From Gnetum montanum (Eukaryota > Streptophyta > Gnetopsida > Gnetales > Gnetaceae), in NCBI GenBank assembly GCA_015680685.1, contig MNCI01013673.1, positions 131,975 to 195,974 of the forward strand: 64,000 nucleotides of DNA, in the 5' to 3' direction. Made by a program: the position numbers and the translations under genes. The notes under the pieces are model-generated. The model ran no database searches. It was not told where the DNA came from and saw only the letters and a program-made list of their open reading frames with translations. Shown one piece after another: positions 32,859 to 45,999 of this stretch (the stretch's first letter is position 1; each line of letters opens with the position of its first letter).

Positions 32859-33250
32859 ATATTATTTCAATTTTTTGAAAAAGGACCAATTGCTAGGTCT
32901 TGTATTTCTTGTTGCCATGCTATTTCTTAGAATCCATCATGCTCTCACAATCCTCAGATATAAACAAAATTTTTTTCTAGTTGTTAATCAAACAATAATT
33001 CCATAATTTAGAAATATTGTAATTGATAAAAATAAATAATAAATTAAAATCAACCTCCATACATACCTTTCAAATCACCAGGAACCTTGTTTGTACTACT
33101 TCTCTTACACTAGCTGCAATGTTGCAATCTAAAACTTTGGTTACTAGTTTTTTTTCATTAGTGAAATGTATAATCTTGTTTAGGAAGGTGTGACCCACTA
33201 TGTAATGCATCCTTTTGTACATTAAATTATTAAATTGTGAATCGCATCAA
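32859..33250 (-). pseudogene. Possible N-terminal part of the MULE-like transposase
   Basis: Continues the reading of 25472 across element B. Coherent but unrecognised protein sequence appears on the - strand (MHYIVGHTFLNKIIHFTN, LDCNIAASVREVVQTR, DCESMMDSKKYHGNKKY) with stops. Assigned by continuity only. Confidence 0.35.
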
Positions 33251-33254
33251 CACT

Positions 33255-35860
33255 TCATGAGCTTCTACGAAGTCTCCCAACTACTGGACACCAGTATTCA
33301 CTCTAGCTTCTTGGCTTTTGGTTGATTGAAAGACTTCTAGGCAATTTTTACAAAGCATTGTGAGGTATTTCTTGTAGTAGTATTTTTGCAGCTAGCTTAG
33401 GAAGACATCTTATTTCTAGTGATTTGTAGTTCCTTGAAAATCATTAATTCTAGTCTACAGACTTGTTTCTAGAGAGATTTTTACATGCACTGAGGGGGTG
33501 CATCTAACAACCTCCTTGTAGTCACTTTAGAATGATTTTAGTAATTGGAAACTTACATTCACCCTTGCATGGAGGCTTTTGGTTGATTGGAAGACTTTTA
33601 GCAAAATTTTATAAAGCATTGCAAGGTACTACCCATAATAGTATTCTCACAACCGGCTTAGGAAGATGCCTCACTTTTAGTGATCTGCAATTCCTTGAAA
33701 GTCATTACTTTTAATCTACACACACACTTTTGAAGAGATTTTTATATGCATTATGAGGAGGTACATCTAGTAGCATCCTCGTAGTCACTTTTGGAAGGCT
33801 TCCAACAACCAGAAGCTCACATTCACCTTTGCATGGAGGCTTCCGATTGATTGGAAGACTTTTAGCAAAGATTTACAAAGCACTGTGAGGTACTATCCCT
33901 AGCAGTATTCTTGTAGCTAGCTTAGGAAGATACCTCACTTTTGTTGATCTATAGTTCCTTATAAATTACTGCTTCTGGTCTACACACATGCTTCTAGAGA
34001 GATTTTTACATGCACTGCGAGGAGGGGCATTTAATAGCCTTCTTGTAGTCACTTTTGAAATGCTTCCAGTAATCAGAAGCTTGCATTCATCCTTACATGG
34101 AGGCTTCCAATTAAAAAAAATACTTCTAACGTAGTTTTACAAAGTTCTGCAAGGTATTTCCTATAACAGTATTCTTGCAGTCGACTCAGGAAGATGCCCC
34201 TCTTTCAGTGATTTGTAGTTCCTTAAAAATTATTGCTATTGATCTACACATGCACTTTTGAAGATATTTTTAGATGCACTATGAGGGGGTGCATCTAGAA
34301 ACCTTCCTATAGTCACTTTTGGAAGGCTTTCAACATCAGAAAGCTTGCATTCACGCTTGCATGGAGGCTTTAGGTTGATTGGAAGGCTTCCAACATAGTT
34401 TTACAAAGCATTGTGAGGAACTTCCCATAGTGGTATTCTCATAGCTAGATTAGGAAGGTGCTCCACTTTAGGTGATCTGTAGTTCCTTGAAAATCACTAC
34501 TTTTGGTCTACACATGCACTTCCAGAGAGATTTTTATATGCACTGCAAGGAAATGCATCTAGCAGCCTTCCCACAGTCGCTTCCAAAAGGTTTTCAGCAA
34601 CTAGATCACCCTTGCATGGAGGCTTTTGATTTATCAAAAGACTTCCAACATAGTTTTACAAAGCACTGTGATGTATTGCTTGTAGCAATGTTCTTGCAAT
34701 CGGCTCAAGAAGATGTCCCACTTCTAGTTATCTATAGTTCCTTAAAATCACTACATCTAGTCTACACACTTGCTTTCAGAGAGATTTTTGCATGCACTGC
34801 AAGGGGGTGCATCTAACAACCACTCCGTAGTCACTTTTGGAAGGCTTCTAGTAACTGAAAGTTCACATTCACCCTTGCATGAAGGCTTCTAGTTGATTAG
34901 AAGACTTCTAGCACAATTTTACAAAACACTACAAGGTGTTTCCTATAGTAGTATTTTGATAGCTAGCTTAGGAAGATGCCCTACTTCTAGTGATCTGTAG
35001 TTCATTGAAAATCACTACTTTTGTTCTACACATGTGCTTTGGGAGATATTTTTAGATGCACTATGAGTGGGTGCATATAGCAGCCTTCCTACAGTTGCTT
35101 TGAGAAGGCTTCTAGCAAATGGAAGCTCACATTCACCCTTGTGTGGGGGCTTCTAATTGATTGGAAGACTTTTAGCATAGTTTTACAAAGCACTATGAGA
35201 TACTACCTATAGCAATATTCTTACAGTAAGCTCAAGAAGACACCTTGCTTTTGATGATCTAGAATTCCTTGAAAATCACTACTTCTAGTCTACACATGCA
35301 CTTTTGGAGAGATTTTTAGATGTAATGTGAGGGGGTGCATCTAGCAGCCTCTTTATAGTCTCTTTTAGAATGCTTTTAACAATTGAAAGCTTGCATTCAC
35401 CCTTACATGCAATTTTCTGGTTGTTTAGAAGAATTCCAGCATAGTTTTACAAAGCATTGTAAAGTACTATCTGTAGAAGTATTCTCACACCTGGCTTTGG
35501 AAGATGCCCTACTTCCAGTGATCTATAGTTCCTTGAAATTCGCTACTTCTAGTCTATAGATGCACTTTTGGAGATATTTTTACACACACTACAAGGGGGT
35601 GCATCTAGCAACATCCTCACAATTTCATATAGAAGGCATCCAACAACTAGAAGCTTGCATTCACCCTTGCATGGAGGCTTTTGGCTATTCAAAAGACTTT
35701 CAAAATATTTTTACAAAGCACAGTGAGGTACTATTCATGGCAGTATTCTTAGACCCCTCCTCTAGTGATTTGTAGTTCCTTGAAAATCATTGCTTGCAAT
35801 CTACCCATGGAGAGAGTTTTAGATGAACTGTGAGGGGGTACATATCATAGGGTCTTTTGA
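33255..35860 (+). repeat. Tandem array of about 264-bp monomers, about 10 copies
   Basis: The phrase GCATGGAGGCTTTTGGTTGA and its variants recurs at 33573, 33838, 34102, 34366, 34621, 34884, 35148, about 35411 and 35676, giving steps of 255-265 bases. Other phase marks recur with it: TTTTACAAAGCA, AGGAAGATGCC, TGATCTGTAGTTCCTTGAAA, AGAGATTTTTA and GGGGGTGCATCTAGCA. Copies differ at many sites, so the array is old. The ends are partial units. No protein frame is conserved in step. The length suits a satellite seed. Confidence 0.9.
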
Positions 35861-37114
35861 AATAACTATTTTCACATGTGTTACAATAGATTATTGGTAT
35901 GTATGTTCTTGTACTTAGGGTTTTGAGGAATTGCAGCTAGCAACAACTAGATGTTCATACATGTCACATAGTATACCCATGATTGTTGAACGATCATCAT
36001 ACATTATGATAATCATAATTTCATCATTATAGACATTGGCAACCATACATGGATCACCAACCATATCATAGATTCCTTTATACCCTAAAGAGAATAGACA
36101 TCCTTCATTTTTGATGATATAAATATTTGTATAGGTGGACAAGTAGGTTGTGAAAAAATCTGATGTAATGAATGGTTGAGGGTTGGAACGATGGTTATCA
36201 ATCCAATTTCATTTTTTTCTTTATTAGCAAATTTTAGAGCCACTTGGGCCACCAAAACCTTGGAGAGGAAAATGAATGTCATGATAGCTTAAAATGCTTT
36301 TAAATGGTTATTGACATCTTTGTTTTTAGATTTGGCTTACCATAAAATTAGAATAATTTTTTTTTTATTTTTCGAAGTGGCATAGGATGTAGGAGAACCC
36401 CTACCTACCCTGTAGTTATTCAGTAAGTCATTGGGTTTCCATGAGAGTTATGATTTATAGTGTTTTATTAGAGGTATTATGAAAAACTAGAGTTTGTTAG
36501 TTCTAAAATTGTATTTTAGCCATAGATCATTTAAATTTATTGGACAATAGAAATATATTTGTCATGAGTTTTAAAAACACCATTAAGAAAAATGCTAAGT
36601 ATGTTTAATACCATATAGAACAAATCATCTAAATTTGCAACTTCATAGGGCTCTTCCATTCTAAACTTCATTGATACACTTATAGTTTAAGGTAACCATT
36701 GAAGTATTTTAAAAAAATATGAACCATTATTCTTATAGCTTTTCTCTAAAAAGTTTTATCTAGATTTGAATGTATTAACATAAATCTCACTACTTCTACT
36801 ATACTCTTAGGTGTTTTTCTAATATGTCTTATTATGGAGAATAGGATGGATTCAATTGATGGATAATTCCTTTCCATTTCATAGAATCTTGAAATTTTTA
36901 AAATTTATACTTTGTTTCATCATCTATCCTTAATTATATTAACTTCATTCCACTCTATCATTTACTAAGTTTTAAAATTGGATAAAAGCTTTATATTTTT
37001 TTATCAATAAATGCACTCATATTTTCCTATAAAGTACTTGTTAGCCCCTTTTGTTTTAGCATATTTATAACTTCTAGCATCTACCAACTAAATTTGCAAC
37101 TATAATATACCATC
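35861..37114. other. Spacer with two overlapping unassigned - strand frames
   Basis: Frames at 36142-35915 and 36282-36085 (- strand) read partly like protein but match no family I know. From 36300 on the sequence is AT-rich without features; it may be the 3' tail of the LINE that follows. Confidence 0.35.
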
Positions 37115-38640
37115 TATATCTAATGTGCTCTAATATAGGACATTGTAGGAAAATGTGGTACTCATCTTCAGTGCTATTTGTATTGCATACTCAACATATT
37201 CATTCTTCATGAGGAATATTAAACCTTCTACTTATTTTAACTCTAAGATGATGAGATCCCATTTGTGCTTTGGTAATTTTGCATTGTAAATGATGAGTAA
37301 CAAATAAGAAATAGCAACTAATAAATAGTTTTCTTTAGAATTAAGGCCTTCCCTAATACTATTTAAATAGAAATGTTAATTTTCCTTTCTATATTTTCTC
37401 AAAGTTATTAAAGTACTGATTATTTGACTAATCTGCAAACTTAGTTAGGTTCAAAATAAAGAATGTGCTTGAGTATTCAATTTCTTAAGTCATAAAACTC
37501 TCTAATGAAGCCATTATTTATCATGGATTTTCATCCTCACTTTTTAGAGTATTTATTTAATAAAGATGCAGAAAGATCATGATTATATGCTATAAACTAA
37601 CAAACAACTTTCATCTCTAATGACATCATTACTACTTCAAGAAGCATAATATCATATCATGTCTATCTCTTCACTTTAAATATATTGAGTAGAAAAAGCT
37701 TTTAAATTTCTTCTATTTTTTTCCAATAGCATGATAAAGTTGTTTTCAAATATTCTAAGCTATATTAGATTTATTCTTATATTTACTTTCTAAAGTAAAT
37801 AAGCCTTTCATACCACTTGCAACTCGGAGTAATGCATTGATTCTATTTGTATTTTTAGGAGCATTCTAGGTCAAGCTATTTGTAAGAGGAAATTATGTTC
37901 ACATGTTCATGTTATATAGTAAAATTGTAAATCTTATTATATGTACCAAAAATGATTTTTTTGGACATTAACTTTCATTTTGGAATGCTGATAATAGTTG
38001 TGAAGAGTATTAAGAATTTTTTGCAATCCATCTATTGAATTTGAAATTAAGGCAACGTCATCAACATAGAATAATAATATGACATGACTACTTTCAATTA
38101 TAAATGCAAGCTATGTTGGTATTTTATATATGCACTCTTCAAGTTCATTAATAAAAGGCCCAAATAAAGTAGAAGAAATATAATATTCTTTTTAATACTA
38201 AAAAAATTATTAAATAAAATTTTTTCTTGCCCATTCGTTAACTAAATGCATACCTTTTTGTAAAGTTTTTGGATAATAGATAACAATGTGCTAAAAACTT
38301 CTAAAATTTCCAAGCTCTTCCATAACTTTCTTTAAATGATAAAATCACAAGTATTAGAAAACTCTACAAATCATATAATAGTTTTCTTGTATGGACCTTT
38401 TTCTCTATTAATAAGATATTTTAAAATAATGAGATGATCTATAGTACAATGCAGCCACCTAAATCTTGCTTAGGAAATTACATGTATATGATTTTCTTCA
38501 ATCCATCTTCCTATCATAGATTATAGAATAGTACCTAGAAGCTCGACAAAGATATTTTTGATTACAATCAATTTATAATTATCTAAATCTTTTTTGTGTC
38601 CTTTTTTTAAAGAACACACCTACTATATTTAGATGACTAA
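37115..38640 (-). pseudogene. LINE (non-LTR retrotransposon) reverse transcriptase, decayed
   Basis: On the - strand from 38640: SMIGRWIEENHIHVIS and FRWLHCTIDHLIILKYL match the start of LINE RT (WLEE..., GFR..ST.DHL..L). FVEFSNTCDF and KLWKSLEIL stand where DFKKAFDTVPR..LW..L lies. Next is LLFYVDDVALISNSIDGLQ with an intact YVDD (38057-38068). The C-terminal finger, C-x2-C...H...C (VCNTNSTEDEYHIFLQC), is near 37200-37130. Many stops. Endonuclease and ORF1 were not seen. The RT belongs to the LINE type with the DFKKAFDTVPR block. Confidence 0.75.
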
Positions 38641-39197
38641 ATAAGTGTGTACCAAGTTGTTAGACTAGATGGCTAGATATACACTAAGGATATAGTCAAC
38701 AAGAAACTTTCATCATAACTTGAAGTTTCTAATACCTCATTGTTGAAACTTAATTTTTTTTTTATAAATAGATATTATTTACTACCAATGATGCCTATGG
38801 AATTTAATTCATAACCACTAGGCTAGCATAGTCTACTTAGCTTACTTTCTAAAGGTACATATTTAATTATTGACCTGATGGTTGGTGTGTGGTTAACTTA
38901 CTCCTAATAAATATTCAAGTAACTTAGACTTAATAATAACTTAAATTCTATACATTAGAGATTCATGATTTCAACTAAAATATTACAAATAGTTTGTAGC
39001 AAGTTTTGATGCATGTAGAGAAGCACATTAAATCTATAGTAAGTACATTTTTTCAAATTTTTTGCATTCAACAAACATATTATGAGTATAATTTTGAAAC
39101 TTAAAATTATTTGTAGTAATCTAAAAATTAACATCTTGTTTAATTTCTCTAGTCGCTATCAATGGTAATGAACATTGAATAATTATTTTCAATTGGC
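38641..39197. other. Spacer, no gene seen
   Basis: AT-rich sequence between the LINE and element D. It may hold the decayed upstream half of the LINE; nothing is supportable. Confidence 0.35.
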
Positions 39198-40017
39198 TGA
39201 TATTGCATTGATGATATCATAGGCTCATGTGATATCAAATTGGGTTAATTTTGCTAATAAATACCATCCATTTGCTACATTTATGGCATCATAAATATAA
39301 TAGGTAGCGAAAATCCTATATTTTTATTTCTTGATTCCTAGTAGTAGTTAATGAGTACCCATAGCATGGTTGTGATTTGCTTGTCCAAAGTATTTATTCA
39401 AGTAGGGTGTACTTGAATACATTTCATGAGTGAAAATAACAATTGAAATTAATTCTATTCCATTACAATACTTTGATTTAGATATATTTACTTTCATTGC
39501 ATTTACTTTTTCTACGTTTTAGTATTTTAGGATAATAATCTAAGATTCCATGTATTTTAATCATGGTGGTATAAGCATAGTCCCAACTTTGAGCATAAAC
39601 ATGTAATTGCTTGGTAATCCAAGTAGGATTAGTATTTAGTATACTTAGTAACATAATGCTTGGTAATCCTAGTAGTGGATATGTGAGTTCAAGATGTGTA
39701 CAACAAGTTGGAAATGGACACTCATCACCCTTAGGATAGCTTAGAATATACTTTATTATTCATTATATTAATTTATTAATTTCTATATTTTTACATAGTT
39801 TTATTAAATGAAAAATAAAATCATGATCATATGACTTACCTTAGACTAAATCATATACACTAAGAATCACTACTAATCTAAGTGGGAAGATAGCAAAATA
39901 TGATCTCAAGTTTAACTATCTAAATACTTCATTAGTTCAATTTATGGATTACAACATGATTTCTTATAATGGTTATAGATTGTATTGTTGGGTATAGGGT
40001 AAACTCATCACTCATCA
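39198..40017 (+). repeat. Left LTR of element D
   Basis: Begins near TGATATTGCATTGATGATATC and ends CTCATCA at 40017, directly before a primer site. Body words such as TTGGTAATCC and GTGGGAAGATAGC are shared with A, B and C. The exact first base is uncertain by about 11 bases, because two TGAT starts are possible. Confidence 0.6.
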
Positions 40018-40018
40018 T

Positions 40019-40036
40019 TGGCATCATTGCTAGGGA
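40019..40036 (+). promoter_or_regulatory. Primer binding site of element D
   Basis: TGGCATCATTGCTAGGGA: the same tRNA-Asp-like site as in B and C, with more changes. Confidence 0.65.
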
Positions 40037-40199
40037 TGATGCTAATAGTTTAGAAAGTTATATCATACATAATTGTTGTGCAAGATATTTTTTACAATTT
40101 ACCTTTTTAAGAATATTCCTTATTGTAAGATACACATGTATTAGTCAATGATGTCTACTTCTCATTGGATTAATCTTTATCTCATGTAAACAACATTGC

Positions 40200-41660
40200 A
40201 TGAGACAATGATAGAAGTAATCATAATCATGATGATAATGGGGTACTATACTAATTGAAGATCATCTACAATCATCCAAATATCTATTATTTAGAATTTA
40301 TCTTTGTCTTTTTCCAAGATGAACAAATGCATTGGTAGGACCTACAAGGCAACATCATGTTGTCATCAGTGAGAGTAACTTCATTAATGCTCATAGTTGC
40401 ATCTAATAAGAATGAATTGAAGGTTATTGTGGATGAGTACCAAGTGCACAATCACATGTAGATAAGGCCACTAAAGCTTAATGTAGATAAGATTGTTTCA
40501 TCAAAACCTACCATGAATTCAACAAGAGCATACATCATAATTAGAGAAAGAGGAAAATAATTATAGATCAAATAGATCTCATTGTAAACATTCTTCTATC
40601 TTTAACATGAATGAAGAATGCAACGTATGGCTACACTCTACGTTGAAGAGCAACCAAGGAAGAGGTGGAACAAGACCAAATACATAAAGGGCATTCAATC
40701 CTAGGTCCTCTAGTAGGAAAAGAAGAAATCAGTAGAGGAATCATAAAAAAAAAGCAATCTAGCATATCTCTCCTAGTTATCCATCATCTTCCTCATTCTC
40801 ATCATCCAACCAAGTATCATGACGAGAATGAATGTAGACCATCGGGAAGTGTCATAAATAAGAATCATTATAGAAAACCTAGTATAGATGGTAGAGGAAA
40901 CTAGAATAGATAGTTGAGAAGAAATTTAGATAGAGAGAGAGATAGAAGTAGATATAGGAATAGATACCATAGACATGGAAGAATGCACCAAAGAGAAAAT
41001 AGAAGGGATCATGGTCATGATGGAGATAATGATAAAGTAGAAGACCATGATGAACCCTTGCTAGTAGCCTAAATAATTTTCAACATCAAAGAGGCCATTC
41101 AAACCTGAACTAAGAATCATAAGGAAAGCCACATCAAGTAGCTAGACATGAACAATATTCATATATTTGAGGGAGACTATGACAATGATTTGTGAAACCA
41201 CCTATAGGTCTTCCTTGATGCGTATGGCTTGAAAAACATTGAAAATGAATGACAAAAGCTAAAGGTATTCCCAAGGACATTGATTGAGGATGTAGAGATC
41301 TAGTATCACTTATCAGAACTAAAGGCCATCTGTTGATGAAGTACAACAAGTGTTAGATATACTCAAGAATATTCAACTTGAGAAGATGAATTTAATGATG
41401 GAAGAAAAAGACTTACAAGTCTCTTGATGTGGCCTTGGACAATTATTATATATTATTACATAGGTGTTTAAGTCATGAGTTCTCTCAAAGGGAGTAACTA
41501 AAGCATATCATAAATTGGCTCAAAAATAAGCTATGCAAGACACTTAGGACTACTGCCCAAGGGAAACTTTCAAAATTGAAGGAACATCAGATTTAAATAC
41601 TTATTGACCAAATAGATAAAGAATAAGGTGTTGTATCCTCTTTTCTATTTAGTAGTTATT
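40200..41660 (+). pseudogene. Gag of element D, heavily decayed
   Basis: FFQDEQMHW then DLQGNIML near 40310-40370 match the N-terminal block of Gag in C. A charged, Arg/His/Lys-rich region follows (40650-41060). The core MNNIHIFEGDYDNDL, NIENE and LKVFPRTLIEDVE lies at 41148-41300. Stops are frequent. No zinc knuckle or protease was found. Confidence 0.6.
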
Positions 41661-41684
41661 AAGGATAAGTATGGTATTAATATT

Positions 41685-42543
41685 TGATGAAGAGTTAATA
41701 AGTTTGCTGTATTAGCAGGTATGCATTAACACAGCCCCATCAATGCATCATTGTATATACATAGATGCAATATGGTCTTTTACCTATATAAATGTGTGTA
41801 CCATTTGTATTTATGATACCTTTGATCATTCTTGTACTAAAGTTTTTATAGTTTTCTTCCATACGACTTTGTAAAAATTCCCTCTAAGTACTCACAGTGT
41901 GGATATAATTAATTAAATAACATTTTATTTGAGTGCATGATGTACATAGATAATTCATCATTACAACAATACAATCAAGATTAATTCCCTTTATTGTAGC
42001 ACTTGGAATAGTTTACTTTACTTTCAATAATTTATCTTATGATTTATTTTATTTTCTAGCACTTAGAAAATTAGCATTTTGTTTTGTAATCATATAAGTA
42101 TGACCACTTTGAACATAAGTATTAATGTTTGGTAGTCCAAGTAATGGAGACTTGGTACCCCTAGCAATAGCCATTTAGTAATCCAATAATGCTAATATTA
42201 GTTTAGGATGTGAATGAAGAGTGGGAATGGATTCTTTATGCTTAGGCTACTTTAGATTGCTCTTAGTATTATGGTTAATTAGAAATTAATATTTTTAAAT
42301 CATTTTATTATCTTGAATATTTTAATCATAAAAATAATAAAAAATGAAAACATCTTATGCCTTGATCATCCCTAACCATACTCATTGAGCTATACAAGTG
42401 ATTATTGGGAAGATAATGACCAATAACATCATACCTAATAATCTAGAATACTTTTAGCTTGATGCTCCACCTAGTTTAAATAGATCGTATGTACATGCTT
42501 TTGAATTATATGGTTGGGAATAGGGAACTCTCACTACTTATCA
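41685..42543 (+). repeat. Right LTR of element D
   Basis: Starts TGATGAAGAG and ends CTACTTATCA at 42543. Contains TGACCACTTTGAACATAAGT and GGGAATGGATTC words found in the sister LTRs. Its U3 resembles the 63185 LTR more than D's own left LTR. Confidence 0.55.
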
Positions 42544-43453
42544 ACATTATTTCATCTAAGTTAAGCATTAAAATAACCTAAAAACAACATCATAGAATAC
42601 ATTTCCAATCTTTGTAGAACATTATAGATTATGCTAGCTCATAATCTAGCATATGAGTATCATTTTTGGCAACTTTGAAAAATTTTGAGAATGAAAATTC
42701 TTCTAAGTATTAGAGATGATGCTAACACTAACATTGATGCAATGTTAGCATCATCCCTTAACCACCATCTCTACATCAACCTTACTCATGAACCATCATT
42801 TTGTGTTACCATCTCCAAAACTACTTTCCAACCTTAGTTTTAACTTTGTAGGGTTATGAAGAACTCATCTGTGATAGTTACAACATGAAGAACATTATAT
42901 TTTTTCATTCTAACAAGTTCATACTAGAACCTTGAGAGGGTAAAATTTTTCTAATTCTAGATGACATTGACATTGCCATAATAGTATCAATGTTCCCACT
43001 AATGTCACTTGTAGAAACACAATCTCCAATAGCATTTCAAGCATGTCTAGGCTCCCAATGATGGTTACTAATCATTACCAAGAGGATGGACATAAATTTG
43101 GGTAGTTTTGATAGCATTTGAAGACTCAAAAGGAGATTTTTTGGCTAATTGATGTTCCAATGATGCTGAAGCTAATGATGTTAGTGTTCACGTTAGCATC
43201 AGTTGATCATGCTAGCATCCACATCAACTTCACTTACTTTAGTCAAATTCTTAGCATGTATCACAAGTTTCCTTCAACCTAAATTTTTTTCTAAGCATGA
43301 ATAGATGACGTAGGCACACATATACAACATCAACATTAGCATCACTTAGTGATGCCAGCGTTAGCATCAACATCACTTAGTGACACTAGTGTTAGCATCA
43401 AGATTACTTGGTGATATCAACATTCAAATTAGCATTATTTAGTAATGTCAATA
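42544..43453. repeat. AT-rich spacer with palindromic GTTAGCATCA repeats
   Basis: Units built on GTTAGCATCA and its complement occur at 42718-42757 and 43160-43230 and as a short tandem at 43320-43453 (CATTAGCATCACTTAGTGAT, GTTAGCATCAACATCACTTA and so on, about 33 bp each). The repeat continues at 50105-50145 on the other side of element E, so E inserted into it. No gene seen. Confidence 0.7.
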
Positions 43454-44401
43454 TGGAGTAAGTTCACTCTAATAATAAATTACCTTTCAATACTAAATCC
43501 AAATATGATGTGAAGACAAAATTATGTGCTAGAAAACAAGAAAACTAGCTATCTTTAATTAATGTAATTAAAAGATTACAATTAGGTTCCCACAATCTAC
43601 AAACATCAAAAACCTATCACAATCAAGTGACATTACAAAGTATGAGGCTCTACAACCCACAAGATGGTTGTTCTTAATGCAAGAAACAACCAATAGAAAT
43701 TTATCCTACAACATAGGATTGAGATCTCAACGCACAAGTGAGATACAAGAGAAAAGAACATAAATACTAATACACCAGAAGCTAATATTGAAGCTGCAAT
43801 CACCAAATGCACTCACCCAATGTGTTCATCTGCTCTCTTTCTTGCTTATCTCTCCAATCTCAAGAGCTCCTTCACTCATGGCCATATCAACAATGATGAA
43901 TACATTGATATTTATGTCAAATTAGAAGATAAGAAACCTAGAAAACTTTATTTAACCCAACCTAAGATTTTTCAAATGTTTTCCAAGAATTCTCACCTTC
44001 TCCTTGGCTATTTTCATCATTTTTCATTGCATTCTAGTTGCTACCAAAATTTGGATTGCCACTTTTGAAAGTTTCCCTATTTGTCTAGGTTGTCTTTGAT
44101 CTTGCTTAGATGTCTCTAGGAAAAACATAGCTTTTGATTGAGATGTCTACTATTTTTTCAAGATTTCTCATCTATATCTAAGATTTCCTAGATACAATGG
44201 AGATGTCTCACCTAAGATGTTTTAACTTTTGTTGAGACGTCTCACTTGAGACATTACCCTAAATAGTGAGTCATCTCAGTCACTTTCGAGCTCAACTAAG
44301 ACATTGCTTTGACTTCTAATACATCTCTCCAGTGTCCAAAAGTCTACAAAAACACACACATAAGGAAGTTAAAGGGAATTGGAAGAGGTATTGCTACACC
44401 A
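43454..44401 (-). repeat. 3' LTR of element E
   Basis: Forward sequence runs TGGAGTAAG to GCTACACCA. It aligns with 49169-50104 throughout (for example CATATCAACAATGATGAATA in both). On the element strand a purine-rich GTGGAAGAGT (44402-44413) precedes it as the polypurine tract. The 82-codon frame inside (43820-44068) is not a gene. Confidence 0.85.
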
Positions 44402-44520
44402 ACTCTTCCACACTTTAAAAAGTAAGCTCATGTGAATAAGGGAGTAGGGGTTGACATGATCTCCCACTTGTGAAGTTTGGTCTCATGGATGCATACAACA
44501 TTGTTAGTGGATTAATCCTC

Positions 44521-45987
44521 CTAATGAATCAAGTATTCATGACTCTTAACTCCTTGAGTGCTAGAAGATTCCCTCTGCTTGAGTATGGTTATCTTCCTCT
44601 CTATTGAAGACTTGGACAAATCAATAGCCCCCTTCAACTCATCAATGCTACCTTGTATGCTATACTCATCAGCTAGTCCATGATAGTGCATAATATTTGA
44701 AACATTAAACACAAGAGGCATATAAAAATCATTTGATAAATCAATCTCAAAATAATTATCATTAATTTTAGTCTTGATTTTGAAAGGTCTTATCTTCTTA
44801 GCTTTCAATTTGGAGAAGTTAACACATCTTAACTATTTCTTCTTTAAGTGCACCCAAACCAAGTCACTAACAAAAAAATTAGACAAAAAAATTAGACTTC
44901 CTCTTATCCTCATTTCTCTTGAGAACTCTCTCTTCTACCTTCTTCTTAAGATTTAATTTTACTTATGTATAGATATCACTCATCTCTTATACAAAATTAG
45001 CACTAAGTGGAGCTTCACCATCAAAGCTCTTCAAAGTATCCATCATCTTTGGGAAAAATCCATAGTTCACCTCAAATGGGCTTTTTCTAATAGCAATATG
45101 AAAAGCATTATTATACAAAAAATAAACATGATACAACAAGTTCTTCCACCTGTTTAGATATCCATCACACAAACATCTCAATATGTTTAGCAAGGATTTA
45201 TTCACCACCTCTATTTCTCCATCAGATTGTGGATGATATGCATTAGAAAACTTCAACTTTGTCCCTAAAATATTTCAAAGGGATCTCCAAAATGACTTTT
45301 GAACTTGGAGTCTTTGTCATTAATAATATTCAATGGAATACCATGCAACTTCACAACATGTTGAAAAAATAAATTTGCCACATGAGAAGCATCAATTACC
45401 TTCTTGCATGAAATAAAATGTGCCATCTTAAATAACCTATCCATGACAATAAAAATTGCATCATTCCCACTCTTGGTCTTTGGAATACCACTCACAAAGT
45501 CCATTGACACACTTTCCCATGGACCCTTGGGAATTGACAAAGACATATAGTGTCCATCCACACCTTTACCACCTTTGAACTTTTGATATGTTAAGCACTC
45601 AATAAATTTTGGAAATTCTGTTGCCATACTAGGCCAAAAATAGTGCCTACCCATCAATTCCAATGTTTTATCCCTACCCATGTGACTTGCCATGCCACTA
45701 TAATGATTTTCAAATGAAATATTTTTCCTAAAATCATAATTAGGAACATATATCTTTCCATTCTTAAATAATAGTTCATCTTGAATATGATAGTCTTTCC
45801 ATTGGTCTATCCTATTCATGAATGTCTCTTTGAAGCTCCTCCAAATGTTTCCAAAGTCAACATCATGCTTGTACAAAGAAGAAAAATCACCCATGCTTGC
45901 CATATGAAGTATAGGAAAATTTACCATATGTACCCTAGATAATGCATTAGACACCCCATTGGATTTCCCACTTTTTTGCTTTAACAT
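44521..45987 (-). pseudogene. Integrase and C-terminal domain of element E
   Basis: The frame 45987-45265 has the zinc-finger His pair (HYSGMASHMGRDKTL) with its last Cys lost (CLTYQKF). It also has the catalytic Asp in SVSMDFVSGIP and a second in NDKDSKF. After a stop and shift, YHPQSDGEIEVVNKSL keeps the Glu (45256-44987). The end (44808-44521) has KIRPFKIKTKINDNYFEIDL and FNVSNIMHYH, the usual GPF...INDNAY...FNVSDL module. D, D and E all survive here, unlike in RT and protease of the same copy. No chromodomain seen. Confidence 0.8.
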
Positions 45988-45999
45988 AAAATTAAACTC

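Larger units (their letters stand above)
39198..42543 (+). mobile_element. Element D: short gag-only LTR retrotransposon
   Basis: It has a left LTR (39198-40017), a primer site, a decayed gag and a right LTR (41685-42543) in only 3.3 kb. Gag blocks match those of A, B and C. The two LTRs have clearly different U3 parts: the left has GATATC sites, the right has a TGATGAAGAGTTAATAAGT type like the LTR at 63185. No target duplication matches. It may therefore be a recombinant or two abutting insertions. Confidence 0.6.

Noticed and set aside
34472-34816. 114-codon frame inside the 264-bp array
   Set aside because: The frame is not conserved from monomer to monomer.
43820-44068. 82-codon + strand protein
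   Set aside because: Lies wholly inside the 3' LTR of element E; the 5' LTR copy does not keep the same frame.
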